Origin: Gammaproteobacteria bacterium
GTDB taxonomy: Bacteria; Pseudomonadota; Gammaproteobacteria; DRLM01
Reading direction: 5' to 3'
NCBI GenBank assembly: GCA_023266095.1
Contig: JAHFRV010000036.1
Location: 1 to 32,366, forward strand
Length of the DNA: 32,366 nt
In this document: in pieces, positions 11,303 to 19,006 of the stretch
Layout: every line of letters starts with the position of its first letter
Numbering within the stretch: the stretch's first letter is position 1
The notes under the pieces: model-generated
The model's database searches: none
Told to the model about the DNA's origin: nothing
What the model saw: only the letters and a program-made list of their open reading frames with translations
Program-made: the position numbers and the translations under genes

Positions 11303-11370
11303 ATTATTGAGCGGCGTATCAGTGGGGCGTGCGAGAGTTTGCCGTCATCCTACGTCGCTGGAGGTCAGGT

Positions 11371-13458
11371 ATGTTGAACATGATAAAAATGACAGGTGTG
11401 TTGTTAATGATCGCGGTCTTGAGCGCCTGCGGCGGCGGGGATGGGTTTAGCGGCGGGACAACGCCAGAGCCTGACCCGTCCGAACAGCCTCCCAGTGATA
11501 GCAATTCCGCAGTGACCGCGGCGATTAGTCTAGCGACCAGTCAAATATCGATCAAATCGGACAACTCGGACAGCGCCACCGTCACCGCGACGGTGCTGGA
11601 CGCCAATAACGCGGTGGTACCGGGCGTAGATGTGGCCTTCAAGGCCAGCGGCGGTCAATTGACCGCATCCGCGGTGAAAACCGATGACACGGGCAAGGCC
11701 ACGGTGTTACTTTCTTCGGGTAGCAGTGATCCAAGCAACCGCATCGCCACCGTCACCGCCACGGTAACCGGTATCGCCCCAGCACAGATACCCGTCAAAA
11801 TCAGCGGTTCGACTATCACTATTACGGCGAGTAAGACTTCGCTGATTCCCGTTACCGCGCCCACCGCGACCTTGACGCTGACCGCCAAGAACGCGAGCGG
11901 CCAAGGTGTTTACAATGCCCCGTTGACCTTGAGTGTTGCCGGGGTTGGCGCCACGCCGGGTGTGGCTACACTGTCTGCCACCACCGGCAATACCGATGTG
12001 TCGGGTGTGTTGAGCGCCACCATTACCGGCAGCTCGCCGGGCACCGTGCGTCTGGCGGTCAGCGGCTTGGGCTATGCCGCCACCCAAGATTTCACCGTGG
12101 TGTCGGTGGCCAGCGCCTTCCAGATCACGGCACCGACTTCCAGTCCGGCCTCCGCCTCTATCGGTTCCAATCTCACCGTCACCGTCTCGGCGCCCAATTC
12201 GAGCAGTGTAAGGTTCGTCACCACCTTGGGTGTATGGGACGGTTCGGCCAATTCCATGGTGATCAAGCCGGTAAGCGGCGGGGTAGCCTCCGCGGTACTG
12301 AGCTCCGCGGTCAATGGTGGTGTCGCGAATGTGCAGGTCTTGGATGCCAATAATTCGACGATCCAGGATTCCATCGCGGTATTGATATCCGCCCCGGCCA
12401 GCACGGCCAGCGCGATTACTCTGCAATCGGATGTCAGCGTACTGGCGCCAAGTAGCGGCGGTTTGGTAAATCAGGCGATTTTGACCGCCACGGTGAAAAA
12501 TGCCAGCCTGCAACCCGTCGCCAACGCCGCGGTGATCTTTTCCATCTCCAGCGCCACCGGCGGCGGCGAGTCCCTATCGATAGCCTATGGGCTTACTGAT
12601 TCCGCCGGTGAAATCAAATCGACATTCACCTCCGGCAATTTAGCTTCTACACAAAGTGGCGTAGTGGTGACGGCGACGGTAGTGGATGCTGCAGGTGTGA
12701 TGATTGACTCCGCGGACAAGAGCATCGTGATCGGCGGTGCCGCGGGTTCCGTGGTGGTCGGCGGCGGCACCGAGGTGGCTGCGCTCGACCCGGCTACCTA
12801 TTCTTATCCCATGTCAGTGTTGGTGGCGGACACCAACGGCAATGCCATCAGCGGCGCGGTAGTCACCTTGAGCGTATGGCCCGCCTATTACGCCGGCGGC
12901 TATTGGGTCGACACTGATCCCGATCCTTCTCCGGACGCGGTGATATGTGGGGTGGCTCGATTCGGCGCGTCCCTTAACGAGGATGGTAATGAGAATCTTA
13001 CTCTGGATGCGGGCGAAGACATTGGACCCAATGAGGATCTGAACAGTAATGGGTCATTGGATATCCCGACGGATCTCAATGGAGACGGTGACTATGTGGA
13101 TGCGGGTGAGAACCCGGGTGTGGCTTATGTGGATAATGGAATAACCATCCGGCTAAGCGAAGATTTGGATGGCGATGCGGCGCCCGATTTTGTGCTCCCT
13201 GATGGCCAGCTCACGCCTGGCAATTCCGCGGGTGGTGCCGCGCCCCGTACCCTGGTCACCGACTCCAATGGAGTGGCGACCTTCAGCCTGGTTTACCTCA
13301 AGGCCCACGCGGCCTGGATCAAAACCCGTATCCGTGCCAGCGTCGAGGTCTTCGGCACCGAAACCACCGGCACGATAAACTTATGGCTCCCGGCGCAAAG
13401 GGAAGAGGCCGAATCATGTCTATTGCCGGATTCGCCATTTAATCCGGCGGGTCTGTAA
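11371..13458 (+). CDS. Ig-like (BIG1/invasin-type) lipoprotein with calcium-loop-like repeats
   Basis: This predicted surface lipoprotein has 695 residues from the ATG at 11371, which is preceded by GGAGG at 11360-11364. The frame is open 14 codons further upstream, but that stretch looks non-coding. The signal sequence ends in the lipobox LSAC at Cys20. It is followed by a Gly-, Pro- and Ser-rich linker and several BIG1/invasin-like beta domains; the clearest is at about residues 49-141, with ATVTATVLDANNAVVPGVDV. Near residues 530-610 an acidic segment carries repeated D-x-[D/N]-x-[D/N]-xxx-D loops (DGNENLTLD, DLNSNGSLD, DLDGDAAPD, plus the related DLNGDGDYVD). These resemble the PilY1-type calcium site. 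Position between pilQ and aroK suggests an envelope or pilus-linked role, which is inference. An adhesin is the main alternative. Confidence 0.85.
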   Translation: MLNMIKMTGVLLMIAVLSACGGGDGFSGGTTPEPDPSEQPPSDSNSAVTAAISLATSQISIKSDNSDSATVTATVLDANNAVVPGVDVAFKASGGQLTASAVKTDDTGKATVLLSSGSSDPSNRIATVTATVTGIAPAQIPVKISGSTITITASKTSLIPVTAPTATLTLTAKNASGQGVYNAPLTLSVAGVGATPGVATLSATTGNTDVSGVLSATITGSSPGTVRLAVSGLGYAATQDFTVVSVASAFQITAPTSSPASASIGSNLTVTVSAPNSSSVRFVTTLGVWDGSANSMVIKPVSGGVASAVLSSAVNGGVANVQVLDANNSTIQDSIAVLISAPASTASAITLQSDVSVLAPSSGGLVNQAILTATVKNASLQPVANAAVIFSISSATGGGESLSIAYGLTDSAGEIKSTFTSGNLASTQSGVVVTATVVDAAGVMIDSADKSIVIGGAAGSVVVGGGTEVAALDPATYSYPMSVLVADTNGNAISGAVVTLSVWPAYYAGGYWVDTDPDPSPDAVICGVARFGASLNEDGNENLTLDAGEDIGPNEDLNSNGSLDIPTDLNGDGDYVDAGENPGVAYVDNGITIRLSEDLDGDAAPDFVLPDGQLTPGNSAGGAAPRTLVTDSNGVATFSLVYLKAHAAWIKTRIRASVEVFGTETTGTINLWLPAQREEAESCLLPDSPFNPAGL

Positions 13459-13463
13459 TTTCG

Positions 13464-13499
13464 GAGCTGGGGGCAAGCCGGGCGGTTTGCCCCCAGTTC
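13464..13499 (+). terminator. Hairpin after the Ig-like lipoprotein gene
   Basis: CTGGGGGCAA at 13467-13476 pairs perfectly with TTGCCCCCAG at 13487-13496. The stem extends to 13 pairs with one G-U, around a 10-base loop. It starts 5 bases after the stop codon. Only scattered T residues follow, so it is a strong stem but an imperfect intrinsic terminator. It separates the pil/Ig transcription unit from aroK. Confidence 0.65.
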
Positions 13500-13587
13500 A
13501 CTTGTTAAATTCTTTTGTTTGTTTGCGTGAACGCGGTTTGCTTGTTTGCCTTGCCTACTCCCCCGCCTCATGACGTAGGATAGGCCC

Positions 13588-14118
13588 GTGAACACTCCCC
13601 GCAACATCTTCCTCATCGGCCTCATGGGCGCCGGCAAGTCGACCATCGGACGGCAGTTGGCCAAGGAATTGGGCTGGGACTTCGTCGACAGCGATCACGA
13701 GATCGAGGCGCGCACCGGCGCCAGTATTCCGCTGATCTTCGATGTGGAGGGCGAGGCGGGTTTCCGTCTGCGGGAAAAAAAGGTGATCGACGAGTTGACC
13801 CGGCGCGAGCGCATCGTGCTCGCCACCGGCGGCGGGGTGGTGCTGGACCCGGAAAACCGCGCCCATTTGGCGGCGCGCGGGACGGTGGTGTATCTCTCCG
13901 CGACGGCGGATCAGCTCTTAGCCCGCACCGCCAAGGACCGCAACCGTCCGCTGCTGCAGATCGCCGATCCGCGCGCCAAGCTGGAAAGTCTGCTGGAGAT
14001 CCGCGACCCGCTTTACCGCGAGATCGCCGATCTGGTGGTGGATACCGGCAAACGCTCGGTGCGCACCGCCGAACGGGAAATCCTTGCTAAAATGCGTGAG
14101 CGCGGCCTGGCGGACTGA
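13588..14118 (+). CDS. aroK: Shikimate kinase I
   Basis: This 176-residue enzyme phosphorylates shikimate with ATP to shikimate 3-phosphate, the fifth step of aromatic amino-acid synthesis. The P-loop is LMGAGKST (about residues 12-19). Shikimate-binding acids are in VDSDHEIE, and ATGGGVVL holds the Gly-rich substrate loop. KDRNRPLL provides the lid arginines. The start is GTG at 13588, with AGGA at 13577-13580, 7 bases upstream. Length is typical. In related genomes aroK follows pilQ and is closely followed by aroB; here both junctions are expanded. Confidence 0.94.
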   Translation: MNTPRNIFLIGLMGAGKSTIGRQLAKELGWDFVDSDHEIEARTGASIPLIFDVEGEAGFRLREKKVIDELTRRERIVLATGGGVVLDPENRAHLAARGTVVYLSATADQLLARTAKDRNRPLLQIADPRAKLESLLEIRDPLYREIADLVVDTGKRSVRTAEREILAKMRERGLAD

Positions 14119-14143
14119 GCGCGGCCGAAAATCCGCCAGGCCG
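14103..14143 (+). terminator. Hairpin spanning the aroK stop codon
   Basis: CGGCCTGGCGGA at 14103-14114 is the perfect complement of 14132-14143, enclosing a 17-base loop that contains the aroK TGA. A second copy of the right arm's core, CGCCAGGCCGG, occurs at 14195-14205, so the left arm could pair with either. No T-run follows. It may act as an mRNA-stabilising or attenuating structure rather than as a full terminator. Confidence 0.5.
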
Positions 14144-14148
14144 GCTAG

Positions 14149-14165
14149 ACGCGAAGGACGCCAAG
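14149..14165. repeat. Single arm of the CGCCAAG/CGCGAAGG palindrome family
   Basis: ACGCGAAGGACGCCAAG combines the sequence seen in the two complete palindromes at 2919-2990 and 27116-27184. Here no complementary second arm follows, only an A/T-rich stretch. It looks like a degraded or half copy. Confidence 0.55.
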
Positions 14166-14221
14166 ATGAAAATTTTAGGGGGGCTTGATCAATTCGCCAG
14201 GCCGGGTGTGACCTAAGATAG

Positions 14222-14236
14222 GTCAACAGGCCCTAG
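14222..14236. repeat. Orphan 15-bp IS-end sequence
   Basis: The 15 bases GTCAACAGGCCCTAG are the exact reverse complement of 32247-32261, where the same sequence forms the outer end of an IS5-family element including its CTAG target. No transposase remains next to this copy. It is either a relic of an excised or deleted IS, part of a small non-autonomous derivative, or a pre-existing sequence resembling an IS end. Confidence 0.55.
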
Positions 14237-14269
14237 TGTGTAGCGCGTCGTGAATTCAGAAACGGAAAT

Positions 14270-14393
14270 CTCCCCTCCTTGTATCAAGGAGGGGTGCCCC
14301 GCAGGGGCGGGGTGGTTGATACATGGTGCACGATCAACAGGAACCCACCACCCCGGCGCTAGCGCGCCACCCCTCCTCTATTGAGGAGGGGAG
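14270..14393. repeat. Long imperfect inverted repeat (48-bp arms)
   Basis: The left arm 14270-14317 and right arm 14346-14393 are near-complementary along 48 bases. Both read CTCCCCTCCT from the outside and end in GGGGTGG on the inside. Each arm also contains its own smaller palindrome: CTCCTT/AAGGAG on the left and CCTCCT/GAGGAGG on the right. The 28-base centre is unrelated. The layout resembles a short mobile palindrome (MITE- or REP-like). It sits within the aroK-aroB gap and would fold into a very stable RNA hairpin if the two genes are co-transcribed. Confidence 0.8.
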
Positions 14394-14499
14394 TGATGAA
14401 ACAGTCATAAGCGTGCGCCATGCGCGCGAAACCACAATGGATCGTGCGCACGGCGCACGGCGATTACTCCTCAAACAAAGTATTACTCGCGAGTGGGTG

Positions 14500-15588
14500 A
14501 TGAGCATTAAAACTTTAAACGTAGCGCTGGGCGAACGCAGTTACCCTATTCATATCGGCGCCGGTCTGCTCGGCCGGCCCGAGCTGGTGAAGCCGCATGT
14601 GGCGGGGCGGCAGGTGCTGATCGTGAGCAACGAGACCGTCGCGCCGCTTTATCTGGCGCGCGCCCGCGCCTTGTTCGAAGGCTTCGACTGCGCCGAGGTC
14701 ATCCTGCCCGACGGCGAGCAATACAAAACCCTGGACGTGCTCAATCGTATCTTCGATACGCTGCTGGAAAAACACTATGACCGCCGCGTCACCCTGGTGG
14801 CCCTCGGCGGCGGCGTAGTGGGCGACATGACCGGTTTCGCCGCCGCCTGTTATCAGCGCGGCGTGCCTTTCATTCAAATCCCCACGACGCTGCTGGCGCA
14901 GGTCGATTCCTCGGTGGGTGGCAAGACCGGCGTGAATCATCCCCTCGGTAAAAATATGATCGGCGCTTTTCACCAGCCGCGCTGCGTGTTGATCGACACC
15001 GCCACGCTGGACACCCTGCCCGATTGCGAATTGAGCGCGGGTCTCGCCGAGGTGATCAAATACGGGCTGATTCGCGATCCGGGTTTTTTCACCTGGCTAG
15101 AAAATAATATAGACGCTCTGCTGGCCCGCGATAAAACCGCGCTGGACGAGGCCATCGAGCGTTCCTGCCGCAACAAGGCCGAGGTGGTGGCGGCGGATGA
15201 ACATGAGGGCGGCGTGCGCGCCCTGCTCAATCTCGGCCATACCTTCGGCCACGCCATCGAAACCGGCATGGGTTACGGCCGGTGGTTGCACGGCGAAGGC
15301 GTGGCCGCCGGCATGCTGATGGCCGCCGCCCTCTCCGCCCGTTTGGACTGGCTGAAGGAGACTGAAGTGGCGCGCATCGAGGCGCTGCTGTTGCGGGCCC
15401 GGCTGCCGGTGCGCGGCCCGCGCGCATTGACCACCGAGCGCGTGCTCGAACTGATGGCGGTGGACAAAAAGGCGCAGGACGGCCGGATCCGCCTGGTGCT
15501 GCTGCGCGCCCTCGGCGAAGGCATCGTCACGGCGGACTACGCACCGACGCTGTTACGTGCGATCATCGACGACTATCGGGCCCCGTAG
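14500..15588 (+). CDS. aroB: 3-dehydroquinate synthase
   Basis: This 362-residue enzyme converts DAHP to 3-dehydroquinate, the second shikimate-pathway step, using NAD and a divalent metal. ATG at 14500 is chosen because [20 protein letters not shown] matches family N-termini. The 59 extra codons open upstream come from an inverted repeat. Visible motifs are [50 protein letters not shown] and the metal-ligand helix [12 protein letters not shown]. Length is typical (about 360). The ribosome binding site is weak (GAG 14491-14493). aroK lies upstream and dgt starts 20 bp after the stop. Confidence 0.94.
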   Translation: MSIKTLNVALGERSYPIHIGAGLLGRPELVKPHVAGRQVLIVSNETVAPLYLARARALFEGFDCAEVILPDGEQYKTLDVLNRIFDTLLEKHYDRRVTLVALGGGVVGDMTGFAAACYQRGVPFIQIPTTLLAQVDSSVGGKTGVNHPLGKNMIGAFHQPRCVLIDTATLDTLPDCELSAGLAEVIKYGLIRDPGFFTWLENNIDALLARDKTALDEAIERSCRNKAEVVAADEHEGGVRALLNLGHTFGHAIETGMGYGRWLHGEGVAAGMLMAAALSARLDWLKETEVARIEALLLRARLPVRGPRALTTERVLELMAVDKKAQDGRIRLVLLRALGEGIVTADYAPTLLRAIIDDYRAP

Positions 15589-15608
15589 AGGCAAGCCTAC
15601 TTAAGAAT

Positions 15609-16784
15609 ATGAACAGTGACGCGCGTCATCATGAATTCCATCTCGCGCCCTATGCCGCGACGGTAGCCCGTTCCCGCGGCCGTCACCACGCCGAGCCGGC
15701 GCCGACCTATCGCAGTGAATACCAGCGCGACCGCGATCGCGTCATCCACTCCGGCGCCTTCCGCCGTCTCGAATACAAGACCCAGGTGTTCGTCAACCAC
15801 GAAGGCGATATGTTTCGCACCCGCCTCACCCATTCGGTCGAGGTGGCGCAGATCGGCCGCACCATCGCCCGCACCCTGCAACTCAACGAAGATCTCACCG
15901 AAGCCATCGCTCTCGCTCATGACCTCGGTCACACGCCGTTCGGCCACGCCGGTCAAGACGCCCTCAATCACTGCATGAAAGACCATGGCGGTTTCGAACA
16001 TAACCTCCAGTCGCTGCGGGTGGTGGATAAATTGGAGGAGCGTTACGCGGAATTCAGCGGGCTTAATCTAAGCTTCGAGACGCGGGAAGGTATTCTGAAA
16101 CACTGCGCCTTGAGCAAGGCCGTCGAACTCGGCGACATCGGCGAGCGTTTCCTCAACAAACAGCAGCCGGGCCTGGAGGCCCAGCTCGCCAACGTCGCCG
16201 ACGAGATCGCCTACAATAATCACGATGTGGACGATGGCCTGCGCTCCGGCCTGGTGAGCTTGGAGCAGCTGCAAGAGATACGGCTGTTCCATGATCAATA
16301 TGTGGCGGTCAAACGCGCCTATCCGGACCTCGCGCAGCGCCGCGTCATTTACGAGGTGGTGCGGCGCATGATCAATATCCAAGTCACCGATCTGGTGGAG
16401 TCCAGCCGCCGGCACTTGCAGGCCGCGGTCCCCGCCGACATCGACGCAGTGCGCGCGCAAGCAGCGCCCTTGATCGGTTTCAGTGATGGCATGCGCGAAC
16501 AGAATCTCGAGTTGAAACGCTTCCTGCGTAAACACCTCTATCAGCATTACCGGGTGCGGCGCATGAGCGCGAAGGCGCAGCGGGTGATCCGCGCCTTGTT
16601 CGAGGTCTTCATGGAAGACCCGCAACTTCTGCCGCCGGAGTACGCGGCGCACAGCGCGCGCCTGCGCGACAAACACGGTGAGGCCGGCCACGCCCGCGCC
16701 TGCGCCGATTACATCGCCGGCATGACCGACCGTTACGCCATCGCCGAATACGAGCGGGTACTCAATCCGGCGCATTTGACGTAA
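15609..16784 (+). CDS. dgt: Deoxyguanosinetriphosphate triphosphohydrolase-like protein (HD family)
   Basis: This 391-residue HD-domain phosphohydrolase is predicted to split dNTPs, classically dGTP, into the deoxynucleoside and triphosphate. The metal site is shown by [17 protein letters not shown] (first His) and [18 protein letters not shown] (His-Asp). [17 protein letters not shown] supplies the later Asp. The N-terminal [28 protein letters not shown] is typical of the short dGTPase-like type 2 group, shorter than the 505-residue E. coli Dgt. ATG at 15609 lies 20 bp after aroB, so co-transcription is likely. Position between aroB and damX differs from P. aeruginosa but fits other gammaproteobacteria. 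Exact nucleotide preference is uncertain. Confidence 0.9.
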   Translation: MNSDARHHEFHLAPYAATVARSRGRHHAEPAPTYRSEYQRDRDRVIHSGAFRRLEYKTQVFVNHEGDMFRTRLTHSVEVAQIGRTIARTLQLNEDLTEAIALAHDLGHTPFGHAGQDALNHCMKDHGGFEHNLQSLRVVDKLEERYAEFSGLNLSFETREGILKHCALSKAVELGDIGERFLNKQQPGLEAQLANVADEIAYNNHDVDDGLRSGLVSLEQLQEIRLFHDQYVAVKRAYPDLAQRRVIYEVVRRMINIQVTDLVESSRRHLQAAVPADIDAVRAQAAPLIGFSDGMREQNLELKRFLRKHLYQHYRVRRMSAKAQRVIRALFEVFMEDPQLLPPEYAAHSARLRDKHGEAGHARACADYIAGMTDRYAIAEYERVLNPAHLT

Positions 16785-16816
16785 CATGCTGCGAAGCGTG
16801 AGCGGACACATGGTGT

Positions 16817-17077
16817 ATGCGTATTTATCTACAAATACCAGCGAGCGAGGGTAATCCGCCGCGTTATTGCCAGTTCGTGTTGCAAGAAGATTTATTGGGC
16901 GGTTGGACGCTGGTCAAGGAAGCCGGGCGGCAGGACGGCGGCGGGCGGATCAAGCGTGAATATTATGTCAGCCGCGAAGAGGCGGAGCACGCCTTGATCA
17001 AAGCGCGCGATGCCCAGGTCGCCCGCGGTTATCAAGTCGTGTTCGTGCAAGGCGACCGCCTGGCACCGAGCCGCTGA
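16817..17077 (+). CDS. Small WGR-like domain protein
   Basis: This 86-residue soluble protein has the layout of a single WGR domain: an aromatic strand (RYCQFVLQ), GGWTLVKEAGRQDGGGR, then a helix headed YVSREEAEHALIKARDAQVARGYQ and a final strand. In canonical WGR domains the central motif is W-G-R; here the first tryptophan position reads Ala (EAGRQ). WGR domains bind nucleic acid in PARPs and occur alone in bacteria, so a DNA- or RNA-related role is possible but not shown. The gene lies 32 bp after dgt and 74 bp before damX on the same strand, probably in one transcript. The Shine-Dalgarno site is weak. Confidence in the gene is good, in the domain moderate. Confidence 0.75.
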   Translation: MRIYLQIPASEGNPPRYCQFVLQEDLLGGWTLVKEAGRQDGGGRIKREYYVSREEAEHALIKARDAQVARGYQVVFVQGDRLAPSR

Positions 17078-17151
17078 AACGGCCGACTGGTTTAAGTCGC
17101 CGCGGCTGCGTGTTCCGCGCTTTAATAACGCCATCACAGTGAGGTGAGGAT

Positions 17152-18741
17152 ATGAATTCGGAACAAGATGGTTTGCTGCACGACGAGGCGGCACCGCATA
17201 TCGCGCGGCTCGGTCTGCTCAGCGAACCATTCGCGGGTACCAGCGACGGCCAGCACTTTTTTTACGCCGACGCCAGCCGTGAACAGCGCTTGGATCTCAT
17301 GCAACATCTCGCCCCTTACAGCGAGCTGCTGGTGGTGATCGGCGTGCCCGGCGTCGGCAAAACCACGCTCCTGCACCAGTTCGTGGCCCGCGCCAGTGAG
17401 ACCTGGCGCATCGCGGTGGTGAGCGCCCAGCCAGGCATGGACTGCGACGAATTCATGACGCAGGTATTGGAAGGCTTCGACCTGCCCGGTGATGGCCAGT
17501 CCTCGGCCGACGCGCAGCGCGCCATGCTTGTCACCCATCTACGCGCCTTGCGGCAAAGCGCGCAAGTGCCCATGTTGCTGGTGGATGACGCCCATCTGCT
17601 CGATGCCGAGGTTTTGGAGCTGATTCTCAGTTTGGTCGAGGAAAACGACGCCGGACAGCTGCTGTCGGTGATGTTGTTCGGAAATCCCGCTTTGCAATCC
17701 AATTTGGCCGCCCCGGCCTTGGCGGCCTTGCAAAGCCGTATTGCCCACAGCTTCGATATTCCGCCGCTGAATGAACAGGAGACCGCCCGCTACATCCGCC
17801 ACCGCATGCGCGCCGCCGGCGCCCAGGACGATGGACCATTCAATCCGGTGGTGACCGCTAAAATTTACGACGCTTCCGGCGGCATCCCTTCCGCCATTAA
17901 CGAGCTGGCGCATCATTTCTTGTCCGACGCGCCCAGCGCCATGTCCGAACAGCGCGACCGGCCGCCGGGTGTAAAACGCGCCGCGCCCGGTGAAGCGAGA
18001 GTCGGCATCGACAAACGCTGGATCGCCGTGGCGGTGGCGGGCGTAGCGGTCGCCGCCGTGCTGCTGGTCGGGCGTTTCACTGATCAAGGTTCCGAAGGAG
18101 GCAAACCAGTGGACAACACGGCCACGGTATTGTCTTTGCCGCCGCCCGTCGATAGTGAGGCCGAATCGCGGGTCCTGCGCGACGAAAGTGAGCTGGCCTT
18201 GGGTGAAACGCCCGCTGAGGCGATGCCGCCCGAACCGGTATTTGAAGAGGCCGCGCCGGAGACAGCCGTTCCAGTGCCGGAAGCCGCCCCAGAAAGCGCG
18301 GTCGAGGTGACGCCTCCTCCCGTCAAACCGGTGCCGTCCGCGCCACCGCCACCGCCCAAGACGGTTGAGCCACGGGTGAAAGTGGTGGTACCGCCGGTGA
18401 AGAAGCCCGTCGTGGCGCCGGTCCCCGTTCCCGCTGCGCCAGGTGACATCAAACGCGAGGCCTGGTTACAGGGTCAACCGCCCGGCAGTTTCACCCTGCA
18501 ATTGATGGCGCTCAAAGATGAAAATGACGTGCGCCGCACCATGGAAAAGTACAAATTGCAGGATCAGGCCGCCTATTTCACCATCCAACGCAACGGCCAG
18601 ACCCTCTACGCTCTGGTCTATGGCGCCTATCCGTCGCGGGCCGAGGCCGTTCGCGCCGGCCAAAAATTACCCGTGGGCCTGGTCTCCGGCCAACCGTGGG
18701 CCCGCACCTTCAAGAGTATTCACGACGATATCCGCCAATAA
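17152..18741 (+). CDS. damX: DamX-like division protein: AAA ATPase plus SPOR domain
   Basis: This 529-residue inner-membrane protein has an ExeA/GspA-like cytoplasmic ATPase domain at about 20-265. Its Walker A is GVPGVGKTT (64-72) and its Walker B is MLLVDDAHLL (141-150). A single membrane helix spans 290-308. A long Pro/Val/Glu-rich periplasmic linker (about 315-440) and a C-terminal SPOR domain (about 445-529) follow. SPOR domains bind denuded glycan at the division septum. P. aeruginosa DamX (same locus, after aroB) has this architecture, which supports the name; E. coli DamX lacks an obvious intact ATPase. ATG at 17152 follows a purine-rich GAGGTGAGGA site. Both Walker motifs look intact, so ATP binding is plausible. 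Confidence 0.88.
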   Translation: MNSEQDGLLHDEAAPHIARLGLLSEPFAGTSDGQHFFYADASREQRLDLMQHLAPYSELLVVIGVPGVGKTTLLHQFVARASETWRIAVVSAQPGMDCDEFMTQVLEGFDLPGDGQSSADAQRAMLVTHLRALRQSAQVPMLLVDDAHLLDAEVLELILSLVEENDAGQLLSVMLFGNPALQSNLAAPALAALQSRIAHSFDIPPLNEQETARYIRHRMRAAGAQDDGPFNPVVTAKIYDASGGIPSAINELAHHFLSDAPSAMSEQRDRPPGVKRAAPGEARVGIDKRWIAVAVAGVAVAAVLLVGRFTDQGSEGGKPVDNTATVLSLPPPVDSEAESRVLRDESELALGETPAEAMPPEPVFEEAAPETAVPVPEAAPESAVEVTPPPVKPVPSAPPPPPKTVEPRVKVVVPPVKKPVVAPVPVPAAPGDIKREAWLQGQPPGSFTLQLMALKDENDVRRTMEKYKLQDQAAYFTIQRNGQTLYALVYGAYPSRAEAVRAGQKLPVGLVSGQPWARTFKSIHDDIRQ

Positions 18742-19006
18742 AAAATAGGCAGGTGTGCAGCACACGTGGCATTCACATTCGGCGGGTCGTGTTGCACGTA
18801 TCCGCTCTATGGTCCTTGACAACGAATCCGTTTCTGAATAGCGTTGGGTCCGCTGTCAAGAATAAGAATACCGCGAGTGCCATCATGGACCGGACTACTC
18901 CCCGCCGCGACACATCGGCAGCACCTCGGGGCTACCACAATGACCGCGGCGCCGCGTCGCGTCTACCCGGGCTCCCCGCCCTCGCTTCGCTCTCCTTGGC
19001 TCGTCG
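18742..19006. other. Intergenic stretch with a candidate promoter
   Basis: These 265 bases carry no recognised gene. TTGACA at 18816-18821 is a perfect -35 hexamer. At 17 bp spacing it is followed only by TAGCGT (18839-18844), a weak -10. It points toward the secreted-protein cassette. Open frames in this stretch have no protein-like character. Confidence 0.4.

Larger units (their letters stand above)
14119..14499. other. Repeat-filled gap between aroK and aroB
   Basis: No gene was seen in these 381 bases. From left to right they hold the right arm of the aroK hairpin and one arm of the CGCCAAG-type palindrome family (14149-14165). Next come a short hairpin, GACCTA at 14210-14215 with TAGGTC at 14219-14224, and an orphan IS-end sequence (14222-14236). 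A long inverted repeat (14270-14393) follows, then about 100 bases of plain sequence. An open frame continuous with aroB runs back to 14323, but only because the inverted repeat happens to lack stops. Confidence 0.7.

Noticed and set aside
14323-14499. N-terminal extension of aroB
   Set aside because: These 59 codons translate an inverted repeat and spacer. The known AroB N-terminus starts at 14500.
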